Position numbers and translations under genes: made by a program
Shown: piece by piece, positions 10,171 to 19,132 of the stretch
Layout: each line of letters begins with the position of its first letter
Numbering within the stretch: the first letter of the stretch is position 1
Source: Prauserella_A oleivorans
Lineage (GTDB): Bacteria > Actinomycetota > Actinomycetes > Mycobacteriales > Pseudonocardiaceae
Reading direction: 5' to 3'
Assembly: GCF_042685745.1 (NCBI RefSeq)
Contig: NZ_JBHUNT010000001.1
Span: forward strand, 2,976,001-3,040,000
DNA length: 64,000 bases
The notes under the pieces: model-generated
What the model saw: the letters and a program-made list of their open reading frames with translations, nothing else
What the model was told of the DNA's origin: nothing
Databases searched by the model: none

Positions 10171-11421
10171 TGGATTCAACTGGCCAGCGCAACACCGGGT
10201 AGATTGCTGTCTGGTTGCGAGAGTAGCCGATCGAGCGCCTCGGCTGGGCTGCGCCAGCCAAGGCGTTTGCGGGGCCGGTTGTTGAGTTCGGCCGCGACGA
10301 ACTCGAGGTAGTCCGGGTGGTAGCCGGACAGGTCGGTGAACTTCGGAAAGTACTGCCGAAGAAGGCCATTCGTGTTCTCGTTGGTGCCGCGCTGCCAGGG
10401 CGAGTGCGGGTCGCAGAAATAGATCTCCAGGTCGGTCGCCGCGGCGATCTGGATGTGGTTGGCCATCTCCTGCCCCTGGTCCCAGGTCAACGTCCGGCGC
10501 AGCGTCCCCGGCAGCCTGGACATTGTCGTCGTCATCGCTTCTTGGACGTCGAGGGCCTTGTGCGTGTGCGGCAAATGCAACAACATGACGAACCCGGTTG
10601 CTCGTTCGACGAGCGTGCCGATAGCGGAGCCGTTTCCGGCCCCGGTGATGAGATCTCCCTCCCAGTGCCCCGGTACTGCTCGGTCCTCGACTTCGACAGG
10701 CCGTTCGCTGATCGAGACCGCACCAGCATGTCGGCTGCGGCGTTGGTCGGGCTTGCGCTGAGGCTTGCGCAGTGCGCGACCGGTCCGCAAGCATTGCGCC
10801 AGTTCACGTTTCAGCGCGCCCCGCCCTTGAATGTAGAGCGACTGGTAGATCGTTTCGTGGGACACGCGCATCTCCGGATCGTCAGGGAAGTCGATCAGTA
10901 ACCGCTGACTGATCTGCTCGGGACTGTGCTTGAGCACCAGCTGTCGCTCAACATAGGCGCGCAACCGGGTATCACGACGAAGCAACGCGATCTTGGGACG
11001 ACGAGCACGCTTGTCAGCCAGTGCTTGAGCGACACTTGCCCGGTAACCGGTCTTCGGCCGACGAGTACCACGGGTCAGCTCGCGGCTGACGGTCGAGGGC
11101 GATCTACCGATCGCCCTCGCAATAGCTCGAACGCCCTCGCCGGCCGCTCGGCGACAGGCGATCTCCTCCCGGTCGGCGAACGACAGGCGAGCGGGGCGGC
11201 CAGAGGGTTCACACCATGGTGGCGGCATCACCCCGCCAGCCTCACGGAACCACCGCCAGCCCACCGTCTTCGACACGCCGACCGCCGCGGCAGCGATGTC
11301 GATGATCTCGCCTCTACGGATCCACTCCCAGAACGAGCGCTGAACCTCGACTGATATCGCAGGACGCCCCAACACAAAACCCCTCGTCATGACGGGTGTT
11401 GCACTGACTCCCTGAACCTAA
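10171..11421 (-). mobile_element. IS30-family insertion sequence inside recC
   Basis: An element of about 1.25 kb carrying one transposase gene on the minus strand. Imperfect terminal inverted repeats are visible: the left end runs GATTCAACTGGCCAGCGCAA from 10173 and, on the opposite strand, the right end runs GGTTCAGGGAGTCAGTGCAA; both continue into CACC. The flanks are G runs (10165-10170 and 11422-11425), so the 2-3 bp target duplication expected for IS30 elements (GG or GGG) can be placed but not fixed to the base. With this duplication removed, recC is restored in frame, which supports the boundaries given to within one or two bases. Confidence 0.9.
10176..11390 (-). CDS. IS30-family transposase
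   Basis: A 404-residue transposase. An N-terminal helix-turn-helix segment (about residues 70-110, with ARAIGRSPSTVSRELTRGTR) is the IS30 DNA-binding signature. The catalytic core supplies a DDE triad: D246 in GHWEGDLITG, D304 in LTWDQGQEMA and E338 in GTNENTNGLLR, with 33 residues between the last two, as expected. The C-terminus ends in NNRPRKRLGWRSPAEAL. The protein looks complete with all catalytic residues, so the element may be active. It is transcribed against recC. No second copy is seen in this window. Confidence 0.95.
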   Translation of the reverse strand: MTRGFVLGRPAISVEVQRSFWEWIRRGEIIDIAAAAVGVSKTVGWRWFREAGGVMPPPWCEPSGRPARLSFADREEIACRRAAGEGVRAIARAIGRSPSTVSRELTRGTRRPKTGYRASVAQALADKRARRPKIALLRRDTRLRAYVERQLVLKHSPEQISQRLLIDFPDDPEMRVSHETIYQSLYIQGRGALKRELAQCLRTGRALRKPQRKPDQRRSRHAGAVSISERPVEVEDRAVPGHWEGDLITGAGNGSAIGTLVERATGFVMLLHLPHTHKALDVQEAMTTTMSRLPGTLRRTLTWDQGQEMANHIQIAAATDLEIYFCDPHSPWQRGTNENTNGLLRQYFPKFTDLSGYHPDYLEFVAAELNNRPRKRLGWRSPAEALDRLLSQPDSNLPGVALAS

Positions 11422-11424
11422 GGG

Positions 11425-11559
11425 GTGCCGTTCGACCGGATCTGGAACGACCCGCCGCGTCCGGGCGAGGACTGGTCGCGGGAGACGTCGCGGTTCGCGA
11501 CGCTCGCCCGCCGGGTGTGGGATCCGCTGCTGGCCGTCGAGGAGGTGGGGCGGCTGTGA
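11425..11559 (+). pseudogene. recC: RecC C-terminal remnant beyond the IS30 element
   Basis: The last 44 codons of recC, cut off by the IS30 insertion. They read PFDRIWNDPPRPGED, then TSRFATLARRVWDPLLAVEE, matching a RecC C-terminal tail, and end with TGA at 11557-11559. The stop overlaps the GTG start of recB (GTGA), showing the original translational coupling between recC and recB. There is no start codon with a ribosome binding site here, so the fragment is unlikely to be made on its own. Confidence 0.85.
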
Positions 11560-14500
11560 GCCAGGGATCACGGTTCGACCTGACGGGACCGCTGCCCTCC
11601 GGCACGACGGTGATCGAGGCGAGCGCGGGCACCGGCAAGACGTACGCGATCGCCGGGCTGGCCACCCGCTACCTCGCCGAGGGCGTGGCGGAGTTGTCCC
11701 AGCTGATGCTCGTCACCTTCGGCCGCGCCGCCACCCAGGAACTGCGCGAGCGCACGCGCGCCCGGCTGGTGGGAGCCGCCGCCGCGCTCGCCGATCCCCG
11801 CCGCGCCCGCACCGGGACCGACCCGCTGCTGGCATATCTGGCCAGTGGTGACGAGCAGAGCGTGCGAGCGCGGCGGCTCCGGCTGCTGCGCGCGGTGTCC
11901 GATTTCGACGCCGCCACCATCGCCACGACACACGGCTTCTGCCAGCAGATGCTCGACAGCCTGGGCACGGCAGGGGAGCGGGAACCCGACGCGGTGCTCG
12001 TCGAGTCGGTCGACGACCTCGCCGAGGAGGTGATCTCCGACCTGTACCTGGCGGGGTATCGCGACGCCGACGAGCCGCTGTTGCCGTTGTCCGAGGCGCG
12101 GGAGGCGGCCTGGGCGGCGATCCGTGACGCCCAGGCAACCCTGGCGCCAGCCGACGCGCCGCCCGACACGGTCGCGGGCCGGCGGGTCGCCTTCGCCGAA
12201 GCCGCCCGGGACGAGGTGCGGCGCCGTAAACGCAGGCGTGGAATCCGGGATTTCGACGACCTGCTCGTGCTGCTGCGCGACACCCTCGCGCACCCTGTGC
12301 ACGGTCCGGCCGCGTGCCGCCGGGTGCGCGAGCGCTACCGCGTGGTGCTGGTCGACGAGTTCCAGGACACCGATCCCGTGCAGTGGGAGGTGCTGCGCCT
12401 CGCGTTCCACGGCAGCGTCACCATGATCCTGGTCGGGGACCCGAAACAGGCGATCTACGCCTTCCGTGGCGCGGAAGTGCTCGCCTACCTCGACGCCGTC
12501 CGCGCGGCGGACCACCGGCTCGCACTGGAGACCAACTGGCGCAGCGACGCGGGACTGCTGACGGCGCTGGAGCAGGTGTACGCGGGCGCGGCGCTCGGCC
12601 ACCCGGAGATCATGGCCCACCCGGTGGCGCCCGCCATCTCCGCGGCGCGGCTGCCGGGGTCGGCGCCGCTGCGGTTGCGCTACGTCGATCGCACCGGGTG
12701 CGGGCCACAGAACACGCGGGGGTTCCCGGCCGTGGACGCCGTGCGCCGCCGGATTGCCGCCGACCTCGCTGATGACGTCGTCGCGCTCCTGGAGAGCAGG
12801 CCCGCACTGGGCACCGACCGGGATCGGCGTCCCCTGGTGCCCAGCGACGTCGCGGTGCTCGTGCGCAATCGCACGCAGATCGCCCTCGTCCGGGACGCAC
12901 TGCACGAAGCGGGTGTCGCGAGCGTACTGGCCGGGGGCACGAGTGTGTTCACGACCCCGGCGGCGGAGGAGTGGCTGCGGCTGCTGCAGGGGATCGAGCA
13001 CCCGCATCGCCCCGCCCGGGTCCGGCTGGCCGCGCTGACGCCACTGATCGGGGTGAGCGCAGCGGAGCTCGACACCGGCGGCGACGACCTGGTCGCCGAC
13101 CTCGCCGGGCTGCTGCGGGAACTCGGGGCCACCTTCGCCCAGGCCGGCGTCGCCGCGATGGTCGAACGGCTTGCCGGCCGGACCCGGCTGGACGAGCGGA
13201 TCATGGGCATGGACGGCGGCGGGCGGATGCTCACCGACATCCGTCACCTCGCGCAGCTGCTCAACCGTGCGGCGACCGCACAGTCGCTCGGGCTCACCGC
13301 GCTGATCCACTGGCTGTCGGCACGCATGTCCGAGGAGCAGCGTGTCACCTCCGCCGACCGCAGCCGGATGCTCGACCGCGACAGCGCGGCGGTGCACATC
13401 GTCACCATCCACGCGTCGAAGGGCCTCGAGTACCCCGTGGTGTACCTGCCGTTCGGCTGGGACGGTGCGAAACCACAGAACGTGGAGTCGTTGCTGCTGC
13501 ACGAGGACGACCACCGTGTCCGGGATGTCGGCGGCCGCCGGGCGCCGGGGTACGCCGAGCGCAAGACCCGGCACCAGCGCGAGGAGGAAGGGGAGGACCT
13601 GCGGCTGCTGTACGTCGCGCTGACCCGGGCGATGTGCCGGGTGGTCGCGTGGTGGGCGCCGACGGCCACCACGAGGTCCGGTCCGCTGCACCGGTTGCTC
13701 TTCGGCCGCGCCGACGGCCACGCGACACCCTCCGGCGCCGCGCCGGTTCCCGCTGATGCCGACCTCGCCGCACGGTTCTCGGACTGGGCGAAGCCCGCCG
13801 GCGGCACCATCGAGATCGAGCAGGTCCCGGACGTGCCCGCCCGGCGGTACTGGCAACCGCCCGTCGAACCACACCCGGAACTGGCCGTCGCCGCCTTCAC
13901 CCGATCCGTCGACTCGAGCTGGCGCCGTGCCTCCTACAGCGCGCTCACCGCGGCCACCCACGAGCGCCCGGGTTCCGCGAGCGAGCCCGAGGAGAGGGTG
14001 ACCGTCGACGAGCCGGACACCCCACCCCTCGCCCCGGCGCGGCTCGGGGAGGGGAGCGCGACGACATCGTTGATGAACGACCTGCCGTCTGGCCGGGAGT
14101 TCGGCTCGCTGGTGCACACCATCCTGGAACGGATCGACACCTCCGCCGGCGATCTCGCGGTGGAGGTGCGACAGCGCTGTGCCGACGCCGCCGCCCGGCG
14201 GATGTCCGACGTGGACGTCGTGACGCTGGCGACGGCGGTGACGGCCGCACTGCGCACACCCTTGGGCGACGGCACGCTCGCCGACGTGAGCCCGGCCGAC
14301 CGGCTGACGGAGCTCGACTTCGAATTCCCCGTGCCGACCCGGGTGTCCGTGTCCAGCCTGGCCGAGCTCGTCCACGCGCACCTGCCTGCCGACGACCCGC
14401 TCGCCGGCTACGTGGACGTGCTCGCCACGTTGCGGCCACCGCCGTTGCTCGGATTCCTCACGGGCAGCATCGATGCCGTGCTGCGCAGAACCGGGCCCGC

Positions 14501-14828
14501 GGGCCCGGAGTTCATGGTCGTCGACTACAAGACCAACAAGCTCGCCGCCGGATGCGTCCACACCGGCCACTACAGCCAGGAGGCGATGGTCGCCGAGATG
14601 ATCCGCGCCCACTACCCGTTGCAGGCGTTGCTGTATCTGGTCGCGCTGCACCGGTACCTGAGGTGGCGGCTGCCCGGCTACGACCCGCGCCGGCATCTCG
14701 GCGGCGCCCGGTACCTGTTCCTGCGCGGCATGGTCGGCCCGGACACACCGCCCGGCTGTGGCGTGTTCTCGTGGCGGCCACCCGCCGCGCTCGTCACCGC
14801 CCTGTCCGACCTGCTGGCGGCGACATGA
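11556..14828 (+). CDS. recB: RecB, exonuclease V beta chain (UvrD-type helicase and nuclease)
   Basis: A 1090-residue RecB. The GTG at 11556 overlaps the recC stop and gives MSQGSRFDLTGPLPSG. The Walker A motif ASAGTGKT lies at residues 22-29. Walker B/motif II appears as VVLVDEFQDTDPVQWEVL, followed by GDPKQAIYAFRGAEV (motif III/IV region) and, further on, IHASKGLEYPVVYLPFGWD and LRLLYVALTRA (motifs V and VI). The C-terminal nuclease domain holds VVDYKTNKL at about residue 988, with the DYK catalytic residues. RecB drives 3'-5' unwinding and cuts DNA ends in RecBCD. With recC truncated, an assembled holoenzyme is doubtful, and expression may depend on readthrough across the IS element. Confidence 0.93.
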   Translation: MSQGSRFDLTGPLPSGTTVIEASAGTGKTYAIAGLATRYLAEGVAELSQLMLVTFGRAATQELRERTRARLVGAAAALADPRRARTGTDPLLAYLASGDEQSVRARRLRLLRAVSDFDAATIATTHGFCQQMLDSLGTAGEREPDAVLVESVDDLAEEVISDLYLAGYRDADEPLLPLSEAREAAWAAIRDAQATLAPADAPPDTVAGRRVAFAEAARDEVRRRKRRRGIRDFDDLLVLLRDTLAHPVHGPAACRRVRERYRVVLVDEFQDTDPVQWEVLRLAFHGSVTMILVGDPKQAIYAFRGAEVLAYLDAVRAADHRLALETNWRSDAGLLTALEQVYAGAALGHPEIMAHPVAPAISAARLPGSAPLRLRYVDRTGCGPQNTRGFPAVDAVRRRIAADLADDVVALLESRPALGTDRDRRPLVPSDVAVLVRNRTQIALVRDALHEAGVASVLAGGTSVFTTPAAEEWLRLLQGIEHPHRPARVRLAALTPLIGVSAAELDTGGDDLVADLAGLLRELGATFAQAGVAAMVERLAGRTRLDERIMGMDGGGRMLTDIRHLAQLLNRAATAQSLGLTALIHWLSARMSEEQRVTSADRSRMLDRDSAAVHIVTIHASKGLEYPVVYLPFGWDGAKPQNVESLLLHEDDHRVRDVGGRRAPGYAERKTRHQREEEGEDLRLLYVALTRAMCRVVAWWAPTATTRSGPLHRLLFGRADGHATPSGAAPVPADADLAARFSDWAKPAGGTIEIEQVPDVPARRYWQPPVEPHPELAVAAFTRSVDSSWRRASYSALTAATHERPGSASEPEERVTVDEPDTPPLAPARLGEGSATTSLMNDLPSGREFGSLVHTILERIDTSAGDLAVEVRQRCADAAARRMSDVDVVTLATAVTAALRTPLGDGTLADVSPADRLTELDFEFPVPTRVSVSSLAELVHAHLPADDPLAGYVDVLATLRPPPLLGFLTGSIDAVLRRTGPAGPEFMVVDYKTNKLAAGCVHTGHYSQEAMVAEMIRAHYPLQALLYLVALHRYLRWRLPGYDPRRHLGGARYLFLRGMVGPDTPPGCGVFSWRPPAALVTALSDLLAAT

Positions 14829-16645
14829 CCGGACCACTGACGACCCGGCGGGCCACCGGGATGCTGCGGACGTTCGAGGACGCCGGCGTGCTCGAACCGG
14901 CCGACGTGCACGTCGCCTACCGGCTCGGCGCGCTCGGTGGCGAGACGCGCGAACCCGTCCTGCTCGCGGTGGCGCTCGGCGTGCGCGCGCTTCGGCTCGG
15001 CTCGGTCTGCCTGGAGCTGGATCGGCTGCCCGCACTCGCTTCGGGCGCCGAGGGGGAGGCGCTGCCGTGGCCGGACCCGGACGCCCTGTGGGCCGCCCTG
15101 CGCCGCAGCCCGCTCGTGACGGGAGGACCGGCCGGCCCGCTCACGCCGCTGACCCTGGCGGACACGCCGAGCGGCCGGTTGCTGTTCCTGACCCGCTACC
15201 ACCGGCAGGAGGACACCATCCGCGCCGTGCTTGCCGCGCGGGAGCGCAGCCGCCCCGACGTCGACCTCGACGCCCTGGCGGCCGGGCTCGACGCACTCTT
15301 CCCGGGTGGCGACGGTCCGGACCGGCAGCGGATCGCCGCCGCACTCGCCGCGACCGAGTGGACCACGATCGTCGCCGGCGGACCCGGGACCGGCAAGACC
15401 CACACGGCGGCCCGGATCCTGGCGCTGCTGCACACGCTGCACGGCCCGGGGCTCCGGGTCGCGCTGGCCGCCCCCACCGGGAAGGCCGCCATGCGGTTGC
15501 AGGAATCGATCACCGGGCAGGCGGCGGAGCTCGGGCTCCCGGACGGCCTGGCGGCGACCACCCTGCATCGCCTGCTCGGCCCACGACGCGACAACCGCAG
15601 CCGCTTCACTCACCACGCCCACAATCGGCTGCCGCACGACGTCGTCGTGGTCGACGAGACGTCGATGGTGTCGCTGACGATGATGGCCCGGCTGGTCGAA
15701 GCCGTGCGCGCCGACGCCCGGCTGATCCTGCTCGGCGACCCCGACCAGCTGGCGTCGGTGGACGCGGGCGCCGTTCTCGCCGATCTCATCGCGCGCCCGG
15801 TCACCCGGCCCGCGAACCCTGCGCTCGCCAGGCTGGTGAACCCGGCTGCCGCTGCACCGGGCGGCGACGCACCGCTCGACGAGCGGGAACGCGAGCGGTT
15901 GGGTAGCGCGGTGATCCGCCTGAGCCGGGGACACCGGTTCACCGGTGCCCTGGCCTTGCTCGCCGATGCGGTCCGCCGCGGTGCGGCCGACGAGGCTGTG
16001 GCCATCCTGCGTTCCGGTGCCCACTCCGTCACCTTCCACGAACCGGACGACCTCGACGCGGTGCGAGCCGAGGTGACCAGCACGGGCCTCGCGCTCATCG
16101 ACGCCGCCGAGCGCGGTGACATCCCCGCCGCGCTCGAGGCACTCGACACCCACCGGCTCCTGTGCGCGCACCGCGAAGGCCCCTACGGAGTGCGCCGCTG
16201 GTCCCAGCGTGTGCTGGACTGGACCGTCGCCGCGCGGGGGAGGTCGCTCGATCCGGAGCACCGATACGCGGGACAGCCGTTGCTGGTGACCGAGACCGAC
16301 TACGACACCGGGCTCAGCAACGGCGACAGCGGGGTCGTGGTCCAGAGGCAGGACGGCCTCACAGCGGCCTTCGATCGTGGCGGCTCGCTGCTGCTGCTCC
16401 CGCCCAGCAGGCTCGCCGCGGTCCAGCCCCTGTACGCGATGACCGTGCACCGCAGTCAGGGCAGCCAGTACGACAGCGTGTCCGTCGTCCTTCCCGAGGA
16501 GGAATCGTCGATCCTGACCCGGCAGTTGCTGTACACCGCCATCACCCGCGCCCGGCGACGGGTGAGGATCGTCGGCCGGGAAGAGACGGTGCGGGCCGCC
16601 ATCGGGCGCCAGGCCTTACGCGCCTCCGGTCTCGCGCGGTGGTGA
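14825..16645 (+). CDS. recD: RecD, exonuclease V alpha chain (5'-3' helicase)
   Basis: A 606-residue superfamily 1B helicase. The ATG at 14825 overlaps the recB stop (ATGA). The Walker A motif GGPGTGKTH lies at about residue 184; VVVDETSMVSLTMMARLV is Walker B, followed by LILLGDPDQLASVDAGAVLADL. The C-terminus carries MTVHRSQGSQYDSVSVVLP and LLYTAITRARRRVRIVG, motifs V and VI of RecD. The N-terminal domain that contacts RecB precedes the helicase core. Its role is as the fast 5'-3' motor of RecBCD. All motifs look intact. Confidence 0.93.
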   Translation: MTGPLTTRRATGMLRTFEDAGVLEPADVHVAYRLGALGGETREPVLLAVALGVRALRLGSVCLELDRLPALASGAEGEALPWPDPDALWAALRRSPLVTGGPAGPLTPLTLADTPSGRLLFLTRYHRQEDTIRAVLAARERSRPDVDLDALAAGLDALFPGGDGPDRQRIAAALAATEWTTIVAGGPGTGKTHTAARILALLHTLHGPGLRVALAAPTGKAAMRLQESITGQAAELGLPDGLAATTLHRLLGPRRDNRSRFTHHAHNRLPHDVVVVDETSMVSLTMMARLVEAVRADARLILLGDPDQLASVDAGAVLADLIARPVTRPANPALARLVNPAAAAPGGDAPLDERERERLGSAVIRLSRGHRFTGALALLADAVRRGAADEAVAILRSGAHSVTFHEPDDLDAVRAEVTSTGLALIDAAERGDIPAALEALDTHRLLCAHREGPYGVRRWSQRVLDWTVAARGRSLDPEHRYAGQPLLVTETDYDTGLSNGDSGVVVQRQDGLTAAFDRGGSLLLLPPSRLAAVQPLYAMTVHRSQGSQYDSVSVVLPEEESSILTRQLLYTAITRARRRVRIVGREETVRAAIGRQALRASGLARW

Positions 16646-16736
16646 ACCGGACGGGCGACACGGTCCGAAGTAGACGGCCCCGGCCGCGGGTCCGGGTACG
16701 GATATGCGCTCGGCGCGTGGCTGGTCGTGCCGAGGT

Positions 16737-17570
16737 CTAGCCCTCACCGGCGTAGCGCTCGCGGACGAGGTGCAGGTCGGCGGCGTCGAGGTGCAGATCG
16801 AGGGAGCGCAGCGCGCCGGCGAGGTCGTCCGGGCCGATGACGGTGTGCTCGCGCGAGCCGTCCGGGTGCTCGGCCACCAGGTGCTTGCCGATGAGCTTGC
16901 GGCACACCCCGTCCGACAGGCGCATCACCACGATGCGGCCGGTGAACGGCGAGCGCGGGTGTGTGGCGACGTAGTGGTTGGCGACCTCATAGTCGATGGG
17001 CTGCTGCGGTTCCGGGCCGAACGAGTACTCCGCCCGCCATTCGCCGTCGGTGAACTTCTCCAGCCGGAGGCCGCCCTCGTCGGCGCTGAGTCGGTAGCGC
17101 CACCCGGCCTGATCGAACTCGGTGCCGGTGCGTAGCGGCATGGGGTGCATGATGCCGGCGCCGAAACCGGTGTCGGCCAGGTAGTCGGTGCCGTCGACGT
17201 GGACGCGCAGGTTCATGTGTGTCCGGGGCCCGCCGGAGTCGGGCTGCACGCGCGCGGTCTGCCGGACGACGTCGTAGCCGAGCTGTTCGAGCGCGGCGGC
17301 CAGCAGCAGGTTGTGCTCGTAGCAGTAGCCGCCGCGGCGGCGGTGGACCAGTTTGTCGGCGATGTCGCCGATGGCCAGGGAGGGGGAGCGGCCGAGCAGC
17401 GGGTCGATGTTCTCGAACGGGATGGCGCGCACGTGCGCCTCGTGCAATGCGGTCAGGGCGGCAGCTGAGGGCGTGGCGCGGGCCTGTCCGATCCGGGCGA
17501 GGTAGGCGTCAAGGTCGAGGTCGCCGGAGTGCCAGATGTCGGTGGTGGTCGGCATCGTCGTCGTGTCCAT
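16737..17570 (-). CDS. nat: arylamine N-acetyltransferase
   Basis: A 277-residue protein of the usual NAT length. The catalytic triad is fully visible: C83 in RRRGGYCYEHN, H118 in PRTHMNLRV and D133 in YLADTGFGAG. AIPFENIDPLLG near residue 50 is another family hallmark. NATs transfer acetyl or propionyl groups from CoA to arylamines and hydrazines; in mycobacteria the gene neighbours sterol catabolism genes, but none is adjacent here. It lies convergent with recD (91-bp gap) and divergent from the YjiH-type transporter. The start ATG at 17570 is the first in frame; MPTTTD six codons later is an alternative start. Confidence 0.93.
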   Translation of the reverse strand: MDTTTMPTTTDIWHSGDLDLDAYLARIGQARATPSAAALTALHEAHVRAIPFENIDPLLGRSPSLAIGDIADKLVHRRRGGYCYEHNLLLAAALEQLGYDVVRQTARVQPDSGGPRTHMNLRVHVDGTDYLADTGFGAGIMHPMPLRTGTEFDQAGWRYRLSADEGGLRLEKFTDGEWRAEYSFGPEPQQPIDYEVANHYVATHPRSPFTGRIVVMRLSDGVCRKLIGKHLVAEHPDGSREHTVIGPDDLAGALRSLDLHLDAADLHLVRERYAGEG

Positions 17571-17791
17571 GTCGTGAGCCTGACACCTCCACCGAACTCG
17601 AGGTCAAGACGGGCTTGTCCGCCCGACGCGGGCGCGAGCCGGGTGGCACGCGGACGGCGGAAATGACGGCGGTGTTACGCCCGTGAATCAGAGCGCGCGG
17701 TGTCTGGGATCCGAGACGGTTTGTCCTTGACACGTGTTCTGCCTGGGCAAGGCCGGTGCGACGCTGCCACACACCGAGGAGGTGGTGGCCC

Positions 17792-19126
17792 ATGGCGGTC
17801 GAGCAGCGACACGGTGACCAGGTCACTCGAGGTGCGGGTGGCGCACCGATGTGGAAGTTCTTCGTTTACAGCCTTGTCGGCGCGTTTGTGTTTTTCGTGC
17901 CCATACCGGTGGGCGGTGAGAGCTCCATCGTGCTGGACCATCTGGTGACCGCCATCGAGTCGGCGGTGCCGGACGTCCTGCCGTATCTCGCATTGGCGAT
18001 CATCCTGGGCGGAGCCGTGCACCCGTTCGTCGCGGGGACGTGGAACTCCTCCGCCGTGTCGATCGTGTTCTCGGTCGCCAAGGTGATCGGCCTGGCCGTG
18101 GGTGTCATGCTCGTGTTCGACGTCGGTCCGGCCTGGCTGTTCGATGAGGACATGGGGCCGTTCCTGTTGAACAGCCTCGTCATCCCGGTGGGCCTGCTGG
18201 TGCCGATCGGCGCGGTGTTCCTGGCCCTGCTCGTGGGCTACGGCCTGCTCGAGTTCGTCGGTGTGCTGCTGCGGCCCGTCATGCGGCCGGTCTGGAAGAC
18301 GCCGGGCCGTTCCGCGATCGACGCCGTGGCCTCGTTCGTCGGCAGTTACTCGCTGGGGCTGCTGATCACCGACCGCGTGTACCGCGAGGGCAAATACACC
18401 GGCCGCGAGGCGGCGATCATCGCGACCGGATTCTCGACGGTGTCGGCGACCTTCATGGTGGTAGTGGCGTCCACACTCGACTTGATGGGCAGCTGGAACA
18501 CCTATTTCTGGACGACGCTGCTGATCACGTTCGCCGTCACGGCGCTGACCGTGCGGATGTGGCCGCTGTCGAGAATTCCCGACACCTATTTCGACGGCGT
18601 CACGCCCCAGCCGGAGAAGACGGTGCGCGGGCGGCAGCGTTTCGTCCTCGCCTGGCAGGAGGCCAGGGACACGGTCGCGGCCGCGCCGTCGCTGGGACGC
18701 AACATCGCGACCAATTTCAAGGACGGGCTGCTGATGACGATGGCGATCCTGCCGTCGATCCTGTCGATCGGCCTGCTCGGCCTCGTGCTGGCGACCTACA
18801 CCCCCGTGTTCGACTGGCTCGGATACCTGTTCGCCCCGTTCGCGTGGATCGTGCAGGCGCCGGACCCGCTGCTGATCGGCAAGGCCGCGGCGGTCGGCGT
18901 GGCGGAGATGTTCCTGCCCGCGCTGCTGGTCACGGAGTCGGTCGCCGCGGTGAAGTTCATCGTGGCCGTCGTGTCGGTGTCCCAGGTCATCTTCTTCTCC
19001 GCGCTGGTGCCGTGCGTGGTGGCGACCCGGATTCCGATCTCCGTGCCGCAGATGATCGTGATCTGGTTCCAGCGCGTGGCACTCACGCTGCTCCTGGTGA
19101 CTCCGGTCGCGTTGCTGTTGTACTGA
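17792..19126 (+). CDS. YjiH-family membrane protein with nucleoside-recognition (GATE) domains
   Basis: A 444-residue polytopic membrane protein with about ten hydrophobic segments. The layout (WKFFVYSLVGAFVFFVPIPVGGESSIVLDH, long hydrophobic core, and the polar helix SFVGSYSLGLLITDRVYREGKYTGREAAIIATGFSTVSATFM) matches the YjiH family, whose transport substrate is not established. The GATE motif region includes GKAAAVGVAEMFLPALL near the C-terminus. The ATG at 17792 is preceded by GAGGAGGTGG, a strong ribosome binding site; a longer frame opening at 17756 has none. It ends 6 bp before the convergent GntR regulator, which may control it. Confidence 0.8.
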   Translation: MAVEQRHGDQVTRGAGGAPMWKFFVYSLVGAFVFFVPIPVGGESSIVLDHLVTAIESAVPDVLPYLALAIILGGAVHPFVAGTWNSSAVSIVFSVAKVIGLAVGVMLVFDVGPAWLFDEDMGPFLLNSLVIPVGLLVPIGAVFLALLVGYGLLEFVGVLLRPVMRPVWKTPGRSAIDAVASFVGSYSLGLLITDRVYREGKYTGREAAIIATGFSTVSATFMVVVASTLDLMGSWNTYFWTTLLITFAVTALTVRMWPLSRIPDTYFDGVTPQPEKTVRGRQRFVLAWQEARDTVAAAPSLGRNIATNFKDGLLMTMAILPSILSIGLLGLVLATYTPVFDWLGYLFAPFAWIVQAPDPLLIGKAAAVGVAEMFLPALLVTESVAAVKFIVAVVSVSQVIFFSALVPCVVATRIPISVPQMIVIWFQRVALTLLLVTPVALLLY

Positions 19127-19132
19127 CCGGCG

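Noticed and set aside
7189..10794. Very long minus-strand open frame opposite recC
   Set aside because: No family motifs, composition of a GC-skewed shadow, and it runs across the IS boundary, so it cannot be an old gene.
11568..15035. Minus-strand open frame of over 1100 codons opposite recB
   Set aside because: Arg/Gly/Val shadow composition with no domain; recB on the plus strand has all helicase and nuclease motifs.
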